Below are positions 1-13,170 of a stretch of DNA of 64,000 nucleotides, piece after piece. The stretch spans positions 2,986,603 to 3,050,602 of the forward strand of contig PTFA01000031.1 of assembly GCA_003342895.1 (NCBI GenBank). The letters are read 5' to 3'. Positions within the stretch are counted from its first letter, which is position 1, and each line of letters begins with the position of its first letter. The notes beneath the pieces were generated by a model. The model ran no database searches. It was given only the letters and a program-made list of their open reading frames with translations, and had not been told where the DNA came from. Both the position numbers and the translations under genes were made by a program. This DNA is from Casuarius casuarius (taxonomy: Eukaryota; Chordata; Aves; Casuariiformes; Casuariidae).

Positions 1-3000
1 CTGCTGGGTTTTTTTGTTGTTTTTTTTTGGATGGTTAAAATTTGTCAAAATCTTCTTCTATCTTAGAAAGCAATGAAAACCAGATACTGAACTTGACATG
101 TATTGCAACTTGTCTGGATTCTGTCCCCCTATAGATGGGGACATATGTAATATGATTCATCCATAATGCCACTGAAATACACAGGACTACCAGTGACTGT
201 AAACAAAATAGTTTTTAACACTTTATGCACTCAAAGATTATGAAGAGTAACTCTAAGAGAAAGCACCGGGGAAAAAAATCCTCCTCCTGCACCTACTGTT
301 ACTGCCATCAGAAGGCCAGCATGGAAGGTCTCCAGGTCAGCATTAACCTCCTGCTCCATCTGTGCTTAACGCTTAGCTCACTGGGGTCCCCTGTCTTTAG
401 AAACGTAGGTGCTGTCACATGTGCTGCTTCTGTCTCCCCCCCAGTACTTACTTTCTCTAGCGTACGATATCTAAGAGCCCACTAGGTCTTTTCCCCTAAA
501 GCTGAGTGAAGAGCACTTGAGTATATAGCATATTTCCAAAATACGGTAGCAGTTTCCTGTCAAAAGCCGGCATACATTCAGAGTCAAAAATGTCAGTACA
601 GAATCACATTTTCAAGGAAAGAATAGATGACAGTTTAGAAACTGTAAGGTGAATTTGTCCTATGTTGCTACCCAAAGAAGTAAATCCTAGATCTTACTAG
701 AGCATATGAGGAGAAAGACAAAAAAAAACCCCAAACCAAAAAACTCTCTCTTACATGTCTCCATACTCCATGAAGTATTCTGATTCTTACCTCTATTGTA
801 CATGCAGTGTCAAACTGAATACATTGGCTTTCCCCAATGTAGAAAAGTTAAATTATTGAGAACAGCAGCCAACAACAGATGCTTAAGTAGTAATAAACTA
901 TATTTAAGGTCACCATTTGGATGTTCACAGTCTATCTGCAACGTTTTTTTTACTCCATCAGGAAGAAAATATCAGAATTTTTCTTTTTTCCTGTCACCCA
1001 GAAAAAGACATATTTGATGCATTACCTACTTCTCTTCAGATTCTATACATAATTTTCTCTCCTCTGGAAGCGACATTTGACAAAAGCACTACGGAAACTA
1101 AAATAGCTTTTCCGGAGTGTGATCAGAAGGACTGACTGACAGAGAACAACAGAGATAAGGTTCCTAATTATATAAATTCACTATAAATACATGACTTAAT
1201 TAACACAAGCATAAAAACTCAGGTATTCCACAGAAATTTCCTGCCATCCCAGGCAGGAGTATTTCTTTAAAAGGGGTATCTCTTTAAAAGGGTAAATAAA
1301 ATAATACTTGTGATCTTTCACTTGAATCCCAAATGACCACAGCTCCAGGTATTCAAAGCATTTTCCTCAAGTCTAACTCTGAAGCTATGTGCAAAACTGA
1401 AGCCTACATTTGTTCATCTATCATGCCACGTTCTTAAACATATGGTTTTTCTGTATGGCCTTGTAAAGCAGAAGCTGTTCCATTTGCTAGATGTTATTTT
1501 CTGTCAACAATATTCCAATTAAGACTATCTGGTAATCTAATTAGGAAGAATGAACGGTACGATTAGAAAAATTATGACTGAAGAGAGTCACAACCTACCA
1601 CAAAAAATAACAGATTTTCCAGCAATATGGGAAAAATATTTCTCCAACATACCCAGCAAATATTTACAAATAACACATTCCTTTATAAAGCACAGTCCTC
1701 CAGATAACTCTTGAGTTTGGGTAACTTTGAGTAAAATAACTGTTCCACCACTGGTATCAGGCGGCTTCAGAACGGCTCAGCATTCCTTACCATTTTAGGG
1801 ATCTATTCATCTTGCAGTGTGATATATCCCTACGTGTCTTCCACAAAGCTCATCAGATGTGCAGCAGAACACGCTGGCATCCTGGAGATTTTGCTAACTA
1901 ATGCAGGCATGTTGGTAGCCTGTGGAACAGCAGCCTTCTTTCAGCAAGTCACAAAATACATTAACACCCACTAAGAATAGCTGGACTGGAGTGGATTCGA
2001 AGGGAGCATTGGAAGAGTTTTAACAAATATGAATGGAAAAGGGGATCAATTACAATACAGAAAAAATAGTAGAAAGAATAAACAGTTTCATAATAAATAT
2101 TTTCATACTCGTTAATACAGAATACAGGAATTCTAATTGAAAATATAGTGACTGAAATCAACCTGAACACTATTGCAAGGTGGCTTTTACCACCTTCTTT
2201 GTCATGACTGTCTCCTAAAATCTCTCTGAACTTTCCTCATTCCTACAACATTTATTCATTCTTTCCCTTTCCTGCTGGTTTTAGCTGAACAACTTCCTGA
2301 TTTTTTGTTTAAGTTGGTAAAACAAAAACAAATGTAATAGAGCAATAGGAAAACTGAACAATAAAAACAAATGAGTCTCCCATGTGTTTACCTGATTAGT
2401 CACAGTTATTTAAAAATGCATGAAGCTCTTGTATTTAGCCTGATCTTACAATGTTGACTTGAGAAGAATCTGTTCTGATTTCAGTCTATATAAGTGAGGA
2501 GAAATTCATACAACATACTGATTAAAAAGAAATTAATTCAAGAATTTTTCTACAGCTTGCTATCATAGCTCTTGCGCATGATGTCGTGACAAATGATATG
2601 TAACAAATGGAATGCCAGAGAAAAGAAAAAGATATTTAAGTAGTCATGAAAGAATCATTCATCATAATTTTATCATTTACAGATTAGGAAACAACCTGCA
2701 ATGCAGTATAGATGGCTCTTCTATCACTGTACCCATTGCTTCCATTTCTAAGCATGCACTCCATGTAAAACACAGAGGATAGTTTTCAACAAGAAAAAGA
2801 AAAAAAGAGCTTTAAAAATTTCTGGATTTGGGGATGAAAACTAACATATTTTCAGCAGCCACCTACATGCCTTCAATGTAGAGAAACGCAGAAGTAGTAT
2901 GAGGACAGCAAGTTGGTTTTTTTTATATATATATAAAAGACTGAAAAAGTTTTCCCCATAAATCTTGCCTGACACTTGAAAAGGAACAAGGAAAAAATAT

Positions 3001-3039
3001 TTCTGCAGGCAAGGAGTATTTTCTTAAGAAAACATCTTT
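1..3039. other. AT-rich noncoding DNA
   Basis: No frame here encodes a recognisable domain. The open frames are under 90 codons and low in complexity. The sequence is AT-rich with poly-A and poly-T runs and a short (TA)n stretch at about 2917-2938. I see no retrotransposon, tRNA or structured RNA. It is best read as intergenic or intronic filler. Confidence 0.6.
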
Positions 3040-4450
3040 AAATGACAGTTCTTCAAACACACGGAAAAAATGCTGGAAAAGGACAGAATTTCCACAGAGG
3101 GCCGATTCCAACGCTTCCCTCACAGTCTACACTTCCACCTTGCTTTGGATTCAAAAGCACCACTTTCTCCAGCCGCACAGGGGTCGATCCAGTCCCCAGG
3201 TCGGTGATTACCGCTTGTCAGTCTGCATCCAGCCGTCAGGAGAGCCAAACGCGCCCAGCGAGAGCTCAAGGTCTGCTGGCTCCATCACAGCCCTGAGGGA
3301 AGGGGCGCCAGGGCTCTGGGTCTGACGACAGCTCATCACATACCCATGCAAAGAGCAACCACCTCCCTCACCTTTGGCTCCCCTTTGCAAAATGAGACGA
3401 CACTAAAATTCATCATATGCCTATGTAGGGTTTTGAAGGCAAATGCAAACAAATATTCTCTGCACAGAATGAAAATCTGTATTAACCAACTCTAATGTAA
3501 CTGGCTCAGATTATGTCACAAAAAGTGCTGTGGCACATGCCTAATTTGCATTAAATGCATGCTTAAATGCTCGATAAAGATCGGACTTGCAGAGCAATGG
3601 GCTTTGGTTCATACTTTTTAAGCAAAGAAAGCCAAAGTTGCTCCATATACAAACCGGGTTTATAGATATCTGCAGGAAGAGACTGCTTTAGAAATGCATA
3701 GCCTGAGCATTTCAGAAGCCAAGATGAATGCCTGCAGCTCTTAGCATAGTTATCTTAACTTACAGCATGTATCCACCAAATGACATTTTCAACACGCAAC
3801 ATTCTTTAAAAACAGAAAAAAGAAAGAGCGACGTCTCGCATTGCACTTCCAAGACGCCACAGCTCAGCCGAGCACATCTTATTTGGCAAACGTAAGCCAA
3901 GAAATTAATGCCGCAGGATTGCTGCTATGTGGAGTGGGGCTGCCGGCTGGAACCGCGGTTCTGCGGTCACTTTCCTGCCTCTTTAGGTTGATGTATGAGC
4001 CTGCCTCAGACAAAGTCAGTTCTCCCACTCCACTGAGCCGGCATTATGATTCACAGGGCCGCTATCGCTCTCAATGAACTCTGATCCAGCAGTGCTACTG
4101 GCAGAGCTTACAGCATATATTTTTTCCTCATCCATGTGGTCCGTGCTATAATGTAAATGAATGAAAAAGGAGGTCTATTCCAGCGGCAGAAAAAAAGTAA
4201 GCGAGCTCTGAGAAGCATGTTTTAAAAAGTAAGTCCTCCCTGACTTTTCTCTTTAGGATGAGGAGCAATTTTAAATAACAAAATAAACCTTTAGACACGC
4301 CTCTCCCGCCTATCTAAAAAAGCATTTAAGATAATCACATTAATAGAGAAGCCGGACTCTGTTGTCTTCCGGCCTCATAAATTTCATGAGTAACTGGAAA
4401 TTGAGTCCAAAAGCACTGTGAACAGCTCTTGTCATTTCATCTTAAACAGC
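3040..4450. promoter_or_regulatory. CpG-bearing block, candidate conserved noncoding element
   Basis: This block has visibly more G+C and CpG than the AT-rich DNA on both sides (clusters at 3100-3330, 3830-4080 and 4300-4380). It lacks repeats and homopolymers. At 3544-3551 it holds a perfect octamer ATTTGCAT, followed by ATGCAT at 3555-3560, which is a POU-factor type arrangement. The open frames (84, 61 and 78 codons) overlap in conflicting frames and match no protein I know, so I do not call an exon. A developmental enhancer or the 5' end of a noncoding transcript are the alternatives. The call rests on composition and motifs only. Confidence 0.3.
3544..3551 (+). promoter_or_regulatory. 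Octamer motif ATTTGCAT
   Basis: Perfect match to the octamer bound by POU (Oct) factors, with ATGCAT four bases downstream. An 8-mer like this also occurs by chance in 64 kb of AT-rich DNA, so only its place in a less AT-rich, repeat-free block makes it notable. Confidence 0.3.
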
Positions 4451-7400
4451 CATGTTCCAGGAGCAAGCAGAAGCTTAGAACAAACAAAATTATAGGGATG
4501 TCAATCACGAATCTTATCAACATTCAGAGAATTGCCTGCCTTGATGACAGCTTCTTCCCAGGCTTATTCTGAAAACACTATGCTTTAGTCAAATCTGCAA
4601 CCACGGAGAAGTAGAGCCAAAATTTCTGACCTCATTAATGCAAAATGTGAAAACTGAAGTAATATTAACACCTCCAACAGAAATATTGCAGATTTACATC
4701 AGTTTCTCTGACAGCACAATCTCACTTGATATGTACTGTGCAACTAATGAACAGGCAACTGAAGGCTCAAATACTGCATCTTTTTTTTCCAAATCTTTGC
4801 ACATGACAAATATTTTTGTACTCTAAATCAAAAGAACAGTGACATTCTTGGACTTTTTTTTCCCTCTAAATACTTACTTAATCCCATACGGATAGCAAAC
4901 ATAATTTTGCTTTTGCTAATTTCTGAATGAGCATTAAGCCACACTTCTAACACTGCTTTTCTCCATCACTGACGTTACAGTTATATATATGCCTTAGTGC
5001 TCTGGGACACTGATATGCCAGTGTGGTTTGTAAATCAAATAGCAAAAATCGCTTCTTTGCTGTGCTTGAAAGTGTGAAATCAAAGCATTTGTTCAGACTG
5101 TGGGGCGGAAATAAACAGATAACAGAAGCCTGTGTGGAGAGGTTGAGACCTCACTGAACGCCCACTTCTCTTCTAACAACCCCAGAGGACAACAAAGAGG
5201 GATCACATGCAAAAGGTGAGAACTTCCTGAACTGTGTAGTTAAGTTTTATGCTGCTGAGCCTCAACCAACTATAAACCCCTGTCTGCTTCCCATTAGTCA
5301 AGGAAGCCTGGAGTGTGAGTTGCAAGCTGACATCTCAATCCATGCTAAATCTCCACAAATCACGAGCTGTTATCAGGGCCAGCAGGAACCCAATACTGAG
5401 CCAAGAGCCAGCTTCAGATTAGCATCTTTCCCTGGAAAGATTAAAATTTATTTTATGCTTCAAAATCTTGTTTAAGCTGCAAGAAGAAATGAAGCTGAGA
5501 ATTATGAACCTGTTCTGCCACCCACTAAATCAGTTCTAATAAGATTTTACCACCTGTGCAACCGAGAAAAGGAAAGGGGCTTGAATCAGAGTATCCATCA
5601 AACGGCAGTAGTGACACACGGTTATCTCTGCTTTCCAGCTTGGTGCTCTGTGTCAACAGCAACTCCAGCAGAAGAATTCTGGTTGGAAAGATGAACTCTC
5701 ATATATGGAAACAAAAAGGCACAGCAGAGCACTGATGACTTTTGCTCTTTTCTGATTGCATGAGTTGGGAAGGGGAGAGCGTTGCCACTGCAGAACACGG
5801 TTAAAGATTAATCCAAGAATAATTCGTGCAGAAAGGCTATATGCTGACGGGAGAGGGGGGAAAAGAAAAGCCCACCAAACAAACTCCCCAAAAAGCCTCA
5901 AAAACCTTCCTCTTTCCTAAACCAGTCATTCCCTTTCTATTCAACAGTAGTTTCCCTCCATTTCAAAATATTCAGCATTTGGACTGAAGAATTTGTGTAT
6001 CATTATACTACATTTTCTAGGGAGTATCTGAAAGTAAGTAGTATATCACTTCAGGTGTTTGATATATTTAACCACCGGTGAGGTCTTATTTTATTCAGCG
6101 GGTTGGGATCATAAACAGTAAGCAAAAGCTTTCACTGTTGCTAGCGTGCTTCCAGGCACCTCAGTTTCATCCCTCCTCACATCCTCCCTGGCATGAACAA
6201 GTAGAAGCTAGCATCAACCTGTATCTGTCCTTTCCAACAGAGGAAGGATGCAAAATGCAAACTAAATTGTTTGAAAAACCTGCCATAATAATATGTTGCG
6301 GCTAATATGTAGCCCAATAATAGGTAAATAGTGAATTGGCTGTTACATAGTTATTAGCTGCATAATAATAAACAGCTCTTCAAATCTTATGCTTAGATTT
6401 AACTGAACAAGCTGCATTTCAGCCTGAAACGGCAACTATTGCTGTGGAGCAGGATGCGTGAATCTTGGTTACATTCGAACAGCCCAGAACTCTAAATTAA
6501 ACATCGCTGATTTCAACAGCTGAGGATTGGGCACCTTTGAGGTCTCAAAGGCCTTAGAAGAAAAGATTCAAGAACTAAAATGATATCCCTTTTTCTACCT
6601 TTCAGCAACAAACACTGCTTTAACCCTGCAATGCTGTATCACAGGGCAACCACTAAATCTGTCTGAACTTACTCATCTTAGCCAGGGGAAAAGTTTAAAC
6701 AGACTGCAAAATGGACAACGTGCTGTACTACTACAGCTTCTACTGAGCTGTCTTGAACATTTTCGAACATCCACTCTTTTTATCTTTTACCTTCAGTACA
6801 CCAGAGAAATGAGCCTTACTAGCTCCCAGTTAGCTCCTAGAACTAACTTTTATATATACTCAATACAGTTTAACGTTCAGAACCAATTTATTGCACAAGT
6901 ATTTTAGATACAATACATGATACGGATTAGAAAGACAGCATATATCATTGAGGTGTTTTCTGTTTCAAAGATAAATAGATAAAAAAGATAATAATCTTTA
7001 TACTAATGAATAATTTTGTTTTCTTACTGAATTATGCATATGCTGACATTTTCAAAGGGGTTAAAATTCAGCATCTGAAATCATTTTTAGGTATGTAAAT
7101 GAATCACTTCTTCAAAGATGCCAAAGTATTAGAAAGGCGCACAAAAGATTTCACTAAGGACACTGCCTGAGTTGAATTGAAATAATTTCTAAGCTCCCAT
7201 CCTCACATTATGCCTCTCAAAGAGGCTGGCAAGTGCAAGCTCGCAATACACAACTGAAGGAAAAAAAGGCAGTTTATGACAGCGTCAGATCAACTCCAGC
7301 TGCTCAGCAGGGAGTTCAGCCCCCTTTAAGTTTGAAACAGAAGTCAAAACATTAAAGATAGCTCTTTACTGATGCTTGGCCTAAAATAAGTTACCATTTA

Positions 7401-8156
7401 ATTACTTTTCCAGGAGCAGTTCAGCATGCACTTACTCTGTCATGGTGTTACAGTGAGTAACTTGCAACCCAAAGCAGCTGACCCTTCCTTACAGCTTTAT
7501 GGGTTTAAAACAGATTTGCCAACCAAGATCATAATTTTATCACAAGATGCTCTTCTTGGGTTTCCCAGAGCATCTCCTTCAGTTTAACCACTTGCAAAAT
7601 TCCAGGGGTTCTGCAATGACTGGCTGTAAACTGATTTTAATCTCTGGTAGTTGGGCAGCATCAATCTTGTTGGGAAGCCTTGTCTGTTAGAAAAAGCTGA
7701 GATTTTAGATACAAGAAATTTATGGTATAGCTGAAAAAAGTATGAAATTATGACCTCCTCATTAATGTTATCTCATATCCTCAAAGCAAAAATCCTGTTT
7801 TCACTGCAAGCCAGGTGAAGCACAATAAAAATCCAGAGCTTCTTGGTGAGATGAGAAAAAGAGTGAACAAAAATTGAGTCTAGTCACACATGTAACAGTT
7901 CATAAATTGGACTGTATTCACTAGGGAATTGAAAAGAATATCATATGTATTGCACGGAAAAAATCAGCTGTTAGGTATGCGCTCAATAGTCAAGTCCAGA
8001 AAAAAAAAGAAAGAAAAAAAGGATATAAGCATACCAGAAAAGTTTTGATTTTAAGGTTCTAATTTTGGAGATTCATATCTTTCCTCCCCATACCACTTAC
8101 TCTGTTGATTTTAAATGGTATGCTAATGACCTATGGAAATTTTCCGATTAAAAAAA

Positions 8157-8218
8157 TATGCATATATGTATCCATGTATGTGTGTATATACATATATATA
8201 TACACCCACACACATATG
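8157..8218. repeat. Imperfect TG/TA/CA microsatellite
   Basis: About 60 bases of alternating purine and pyrimidine, moving from TATG units through TGTG to TATATA and then CACACA. Such tracts slip during replication and can adopt left-handed DNA. No sign of function beyond that. Confidence 0.8.
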
Positions 8219-10452
8219 AATAAAATTTTTCCATGTGCATTACCAAGGAATCTGCTTTAAAGCATAAGCAAGCTCTGGCAAAAACAAAACAAAAATGAAA
8301 TTCATATTTAGATTTTAAATTGTTTTCCCTCCAAACTTTATGTTTAGCTGCGATTTTAGGTCAGTCTACTGCTAAGGCACTACCTGAGAAAATCTACCTA
8401 TGAAATTGTTTTTACAATTTTGAAAGTTCATAAGCTCCTGAATTTTTGCCAATAATCCACTTCTAGTTTAGTTTAAAGTTGATATGAACACGGGATAATT
8501 ACACCCTCAATTATTCCTCTACATTATTACATCTGTTATGTTCTAGGCTTTTTCTAAAAAAAAAAAGTCTATTTTTCTTTTACTAACTGCCAAAGTAAAT
8601 TGTTTTATCAGCTGTATTTATTCCAAGTAACAATGGCATAAAGCACCTAATTAGTTTAATAAACAGATGTTATTCCCTGAACAGAAGCTAGATGCTGTTT
8701 CCTAAAATCTGCTACAGGATTTCAGGATTGACTTGAAGAGTTCCCAGAAATCAATTTTCTGGAAATAAGAAACATAATATCCAGATCTTCACAATTTGTA
8801 ATCTGAAATTCCAGCCATGAGGTTGCACTATAAACTAAAACAATTGCTGTTTTGGTCTTAAATATTATTACAGCACAAGACAATCTACAAGTCTGGTCCT
8901 GCTACTTAAATCTACTTATTTTTTTCTATAATTTTTTATCCATTATTTAAATCTGAACTCAGAATGCAGCTAAATCTACAGAATGACTCTTCCAACTTCC
9001 TCCCCTTTATCCACTCATTTTAGCAAATAACTTAGCTACTTTCTAAAAATTATATTCCTACTATTCACATTAAGTCTTAAATATTTCTGTTTGTTTTCTC
9101 AGTTCTATATTTCCTCCTCTGCAATCCTTCAGTGATGTAAAAAACAATCAAACAAAAATCCAGAAAACCTGATCCCATAGGGTGCCAGAACACACAAAAA
9201 CACTGCCATAATTCCTTATGGACTAAGAAATTCCGATTTTTTTTTTTTTTTTTACCTCTTAAACGTTTCAAATTATTACTCAGTAAAGTAATTTTTGTTT
9301 GTCATATACATTCATGAGTAAGACTCAGAGGTTTCCTTTAAACACATGAATTCAGATTGGATTTCACTTAATGCCGCTAAGCTTGAAAGGAAATGGAAAG
9401 CCTTAGAACAAGGACGGCTTTGCAGGTGGGGTGGTGCCCCACCACCATCTTCCCCCAACTGCACAGCAAAATTAGCCTTTTTACATACCTTCATTATAAT
9501 GACCTTTACTTATGCCTGAGGGTTTTAAACCATTAACACCGCAGTCCTATTTGAAATTTAAAATATGCTAATGAAATATAGGATGGCCTCTGAGGATAAA
9601 AAGAAATTAAAGATAGAGAACTAAAACAAAATCCCAACCCCAAACCCCACCATCCTGCAATTCCCAGTTCTTAATACCCCAGTGTGCCTTTCCCACCCTC
9701 GCTCCCCGCAAAAGGGAGCATAATGAGAACTTTGCTGCCACAGAGCTAATACTTTTACACAGAGACAAGAAACAAGAGTTACTTGTCAAAGCGTTTCAGT
9801 TTGGACGTGGTAACAAGTCACAAGCCATGCTAACACAAGGCACGCTACCACCTAGGGCAGAGATCTAGTGGCGATTAATGGGCCTTTTTTTAGAAGTCTT
9901 TAATAGGTAACTAGGGAAAGAAAGCCATCTTCAACAGACTTAACTGTCTATATGGGCCACCTCTCCACTGAAAAATGCTAAGGGATGCCCAGAAAAAAGT
10001 TGCTGTAAACCAAGAGCCAAACTCTCTGTGTTCATTACTTTCTGTTGCATTGCACATGTTCCCATCTGGGGGGAGCCAAGAGCCTGGCATGTTTTAGCTC
10101 CAGCTGAACGGTATATTGATTATCATGATACAGGACACACATCTTCAGGATTACTTGCATATTACAGTCTGAAACAGGGCTGTTAATAACTGTACTACCA
10201 GAAGAATTACAACTTTATCCTTATTAACACACTGGCATAAAAGAATAACTTGTAGGTATTAGGTGCCACATATAAATTATATTTCATGCTTATTTTTAAA
10301 CTCTTACATGTGAGTTGTCATACATGAGAGATTCAAGAATGCAGTAAAAGAATCCCTTGCATTCATCTAATATTCATAGAAAATGCAGGATGAAGATGAT
10401 AACAGCTGAAGTTGAAAAAGCAAGAGACTTTTACTATGACATTATTTGCTCC

Positions 10453-10476
10453 TTATTATCAATTAATTGATAATAA
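10453..10476. repeat. 24-bp perfect palindrome
   Basis: The left half TTATTATCAATT is followed at once by its exact reverse complement, with no spacer. The centre reads AATTAATT and contains a TAATTA core, the classic homeodomain dimer site. The palindrome stops at the next base on each side. It could be a paired homeodomain site, a cruciform-prone sequence, or chance in AT-rich DNA. Confidence 0.9.
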
Positions 10477-12464
10477 TCCTTTTAGAACTTAGAATGTAAA
10501 GTTTCAATTTATTTTCATTTTGGATATATAGCAACTTTGGTGCATGTTTGCTTGATTTTTTTCATTAGACAGAAAATCAAAAGAAAAAAAAGTCCTGAAT
10601 ACCATTCTATCTTTCTACCATTTGGGAGGTTTTCAGATGCTTTACATTTAGGGAAATCTCTCAATTTTAATATACACCTTGTAGGAGGAAAAATTTTCCC
10701 TTTCTTCTTCCTATTCTATGTTCTCGGGTTTGTACCTTGGTGACAGCAACACACTTCTCCCCTTGCATCACCTGCACCCAGCCTGGGCACTAAGTCGTGC
10801 TCTTCTGCAGGGAGCTTGCTCTACCGTCAGACCCAAAGCGTCACGTGTTAAAAGAGGCATTCCCGGTTATCTCAGTGAGCTTTCAGGCCCAACTCTAAAA
10901 CGCAGAAGCAAGTGTTCCTCCTCCATGTACCAGGAGGCTCATGAAGAAGAGTCCTGCATTTGAGGAGCCCTGTGCATCTGAGGCTTCAGCTAAGATCAAG
11001 GGAGCTGTGATGATTTAGCACTTGAGAATATCTTCCCTTCTCTGTGCCTCCACTTACCAATTCTTCAGGCAAATCGCCTTGCAAATCCTACTGCAATTTT
11101 GAAAGGGCAGGGAGAGATGAGGGGTTAAGTTTAGAATCTGTTTACATCCTAGTAATCGGCCTGCAAACCTAACGAGCTAAATGCAAAAACACCTCCTTAC
11201 TTAGCAGAGATGAACTGTTAGAGTTTGTAGCTTAGTAAGGCCTGAGCTACAAGTGTTATATGAAACTGGAAGTCTAACAGATGCTGTTTTTAAATAACTT
11301 AACATTTCAAGTTGGAATTACATTGTTACTGGAGAATGGCAAAGGGATTTTTTGGCTCTTTGGCAAATGAGTATTACAGGACAGGGGAAAGGCCTTGACC
11401 GGCTGCAGACTCACTGTCTCGCTAGAAACTAGATCCACAGTCAATGCACAGAGGCTTTACTCTACATACGTAATTATAGCGGGTAAATCATGCTTCTATC
11501 AAACTATACTGTGTCACGCTATTCTGGTATCCATAATGATTTTCTCATCATCATTCTCAGATTTCAATACAATACCTGATAGTTTCTCATGGGAAATAGT
11601 TAAATGGTAGGGGGGAAAAAAAAAAAAAAGAGAGAAGTGATCAGATTTTAAGCTGGTCAGAAATGTGAGGTGGATCTATCTATGTAAGCATCCCGAAAAT
11701 GCCAAATGGCTTTGAACTTAAAGGGATTATTTCAAGCACAAACTAGAACAATGAACTTTAAAAACAGAGATAACTGAAGAAGAAGAAAAGAAATGGGTTT
11801 ATAAAGCAATGTCCTCCCTCCCTGCAGGCTGCATTCTTTCTTGGGGTTTGATTTCAATCTAGCAACCTTTCAGTGGCCTTCTAGTTTGCAACAAACTGCA
11901 TTCAGCTGCTTTGCATCCTAAGGAAAAAAATCTTCTTATTTCTATCATCTCTCAGGCTGGTTACATGTCTGCCCCCTGTCCTTTCTGGCAGTTTCCTACT
12001 CCCTCTGTCTCCTGCAAGCCACTTGCTTATTTGTCTCTCTCTCACTGCTTAACCATAGATACTAAATAGACAGAATTGGATATGTAATAAGTTAAAAATA
12101 AACAAATAAAGCAGATACCACGATCTCCAAAGGCTTACACAAGAAACTAGATAAGGGAATAATGTGCAAGAAAAGTAAGCACTGGGTGCAGGAAAGCAGA
12201 ACTTTTCATGGGTAAGTCTTATATAAAAGACTTCTATAAAAATGGCTTTAGCAGAAAGACTAGACTTGCTATGATGAAAATGGATGGTGGTGAGAAGCTG
12301 AGAGACATCAGTACAAAGGAGGAACAGAATATTACCCAGGAAAAATTAGGTGGCTTTGAGGTTTGTAATTGAAATGGAATGAAGTGTAATAGAACAAGGG
12401 CAAAGGACTATTAACATGAATTCTTTATAGAGAACGAGAGTACATCAGCTAAAAATGAAAGAAA

Positions 12465-12800
12465 GGCCTGACTGTACTTATTGATCACAGGCTGGCTATA
12501 AATCACCAGCCTGATGCAGCTCTGAAAGAGGCAAATGAAACTTTAAGATGCATCAGGAGAAGTGTTTTGATAGACGTAGACAGCTATTAAGGCCTTTCTA
12601 CGAAACCTTTTGCATGGGTGAGACTCCATCTGAAACATGTAATCTCATTCAGATTACCTACATTTTAAAAAAAATGAACTCACACCAGAATAAATGTAGC
12701 CACAAGCTGCAAGGATGACCAGGGAAACAAACCCAATTTCACAGAAGAATATATGGGAAGAAAACTGGCTTACTTACCCCAACAAAATAAGTTTGGAAAT
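12465..12800 (+). mobile_element. Ancient CR1/L3-like LINE fragment
   Basis: This stretch aligns by eye to the part of a CR1/L3-clade reverse transcriptase downstream of the catalytic box. In forward frame it gives a DHRL segment, then PDAALKEANETLRCIRRS, matching the family pattern of D-H-K-L-N, D-A-A-x-K-A-N and L-G-C-I-x-R. After stops and frameshifts it continues with the region around 'aaggatgaccaggg' and 'gaagaatat', which corresponds to the R-A-T-(K/R)-M and Y-E-E-R-L parts, and ends near 'aacaaaataag', the S-L-x-K-R region. The copy is heavily mutated with internal stops and both ends are missing, so it is an old fossil. It lies on the opposite strand from the younger CR1 at 28911. 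The match was made from memory of the family, without a search. Confidence 0.65.
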
Positions 12801-12895
12801 CTAACACAGTTGTTCTTTAAAAGTACTTTGGTAGATGCTTTTTCCAAAGCAGAGAAAGAAGCCAGAGGACAAATATTGATACAATAACAGAAGCC

Positions 12896-12965
12896 TGTAA
12901 AATGGGCATGAGTAAACTGAGGTGGAAAAACAGAAGCGAGTTGCTTATGAATAGAGATGTAAGGC
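12896..12965 (-). mobile_element. Possible MIR-like SINE fragment
   Basis: The run from 'aaaatgggcatgag' through 'aaactgaggtgg' to 'gagttgctta' resembles the antisense core of MIR/CORE-type SINEs (ACAGATGAGGAAACTGAGG, then a stretch ending near GTTGCTTA). Several mismatches leave this tentative. It follows directly on the old LINE fossil, suggesting a cluster of ancient insertions. Confidence 0.35.
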
Positions 12966-13116
12966 TCTGCAACAGCCTTTCTGGAGCAGAGGAGGAAGGC
13001 AGTGAAAGCAGTTCCCTAATGCGAACTGATAAATACATATGGAGTTTTTTTGTATGTACTTGTGACAAAAGAGGACTATCTCGGTGTCCCTTACGTTTCT
13101 ACATCTCTTCCTCAGA

Positions 13117-13170
13117 GCAGTGCCTGGGCCCCACTTCCAGTTAGTCTACTGGACCACGTCATGCTATGAA
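13117..13170 (-). mobile_element. Possible tRNA-derived SINE head, remnant
   Basis: The segment 'agttagtctactggaccac' resembles the antisense tRNA-like head of old amniote SINEs, in which the A-box side reads roughly 'gtggtctagtggttagagc' in sense. It could be the other end of the SINE scrap at 12896 or an independent fragment. The similarity is short and may be coincidental. Confidence 0.25.

Larger units (their letters stand above)
4451..12464. other. AT-rich noncoding DNA with simple repeats
   Basis: No coding region can be supported; open frames are at most about 87 codons and featureless. The stretch contains an alternating TG/TA microsatellite (8157-8218), a T-run at about 9238-9253, an A-run near 11619-11630 and a 24-bp palindrome (10453-10476). 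I saw no transposable element with confidence. Confidence 0.6.
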
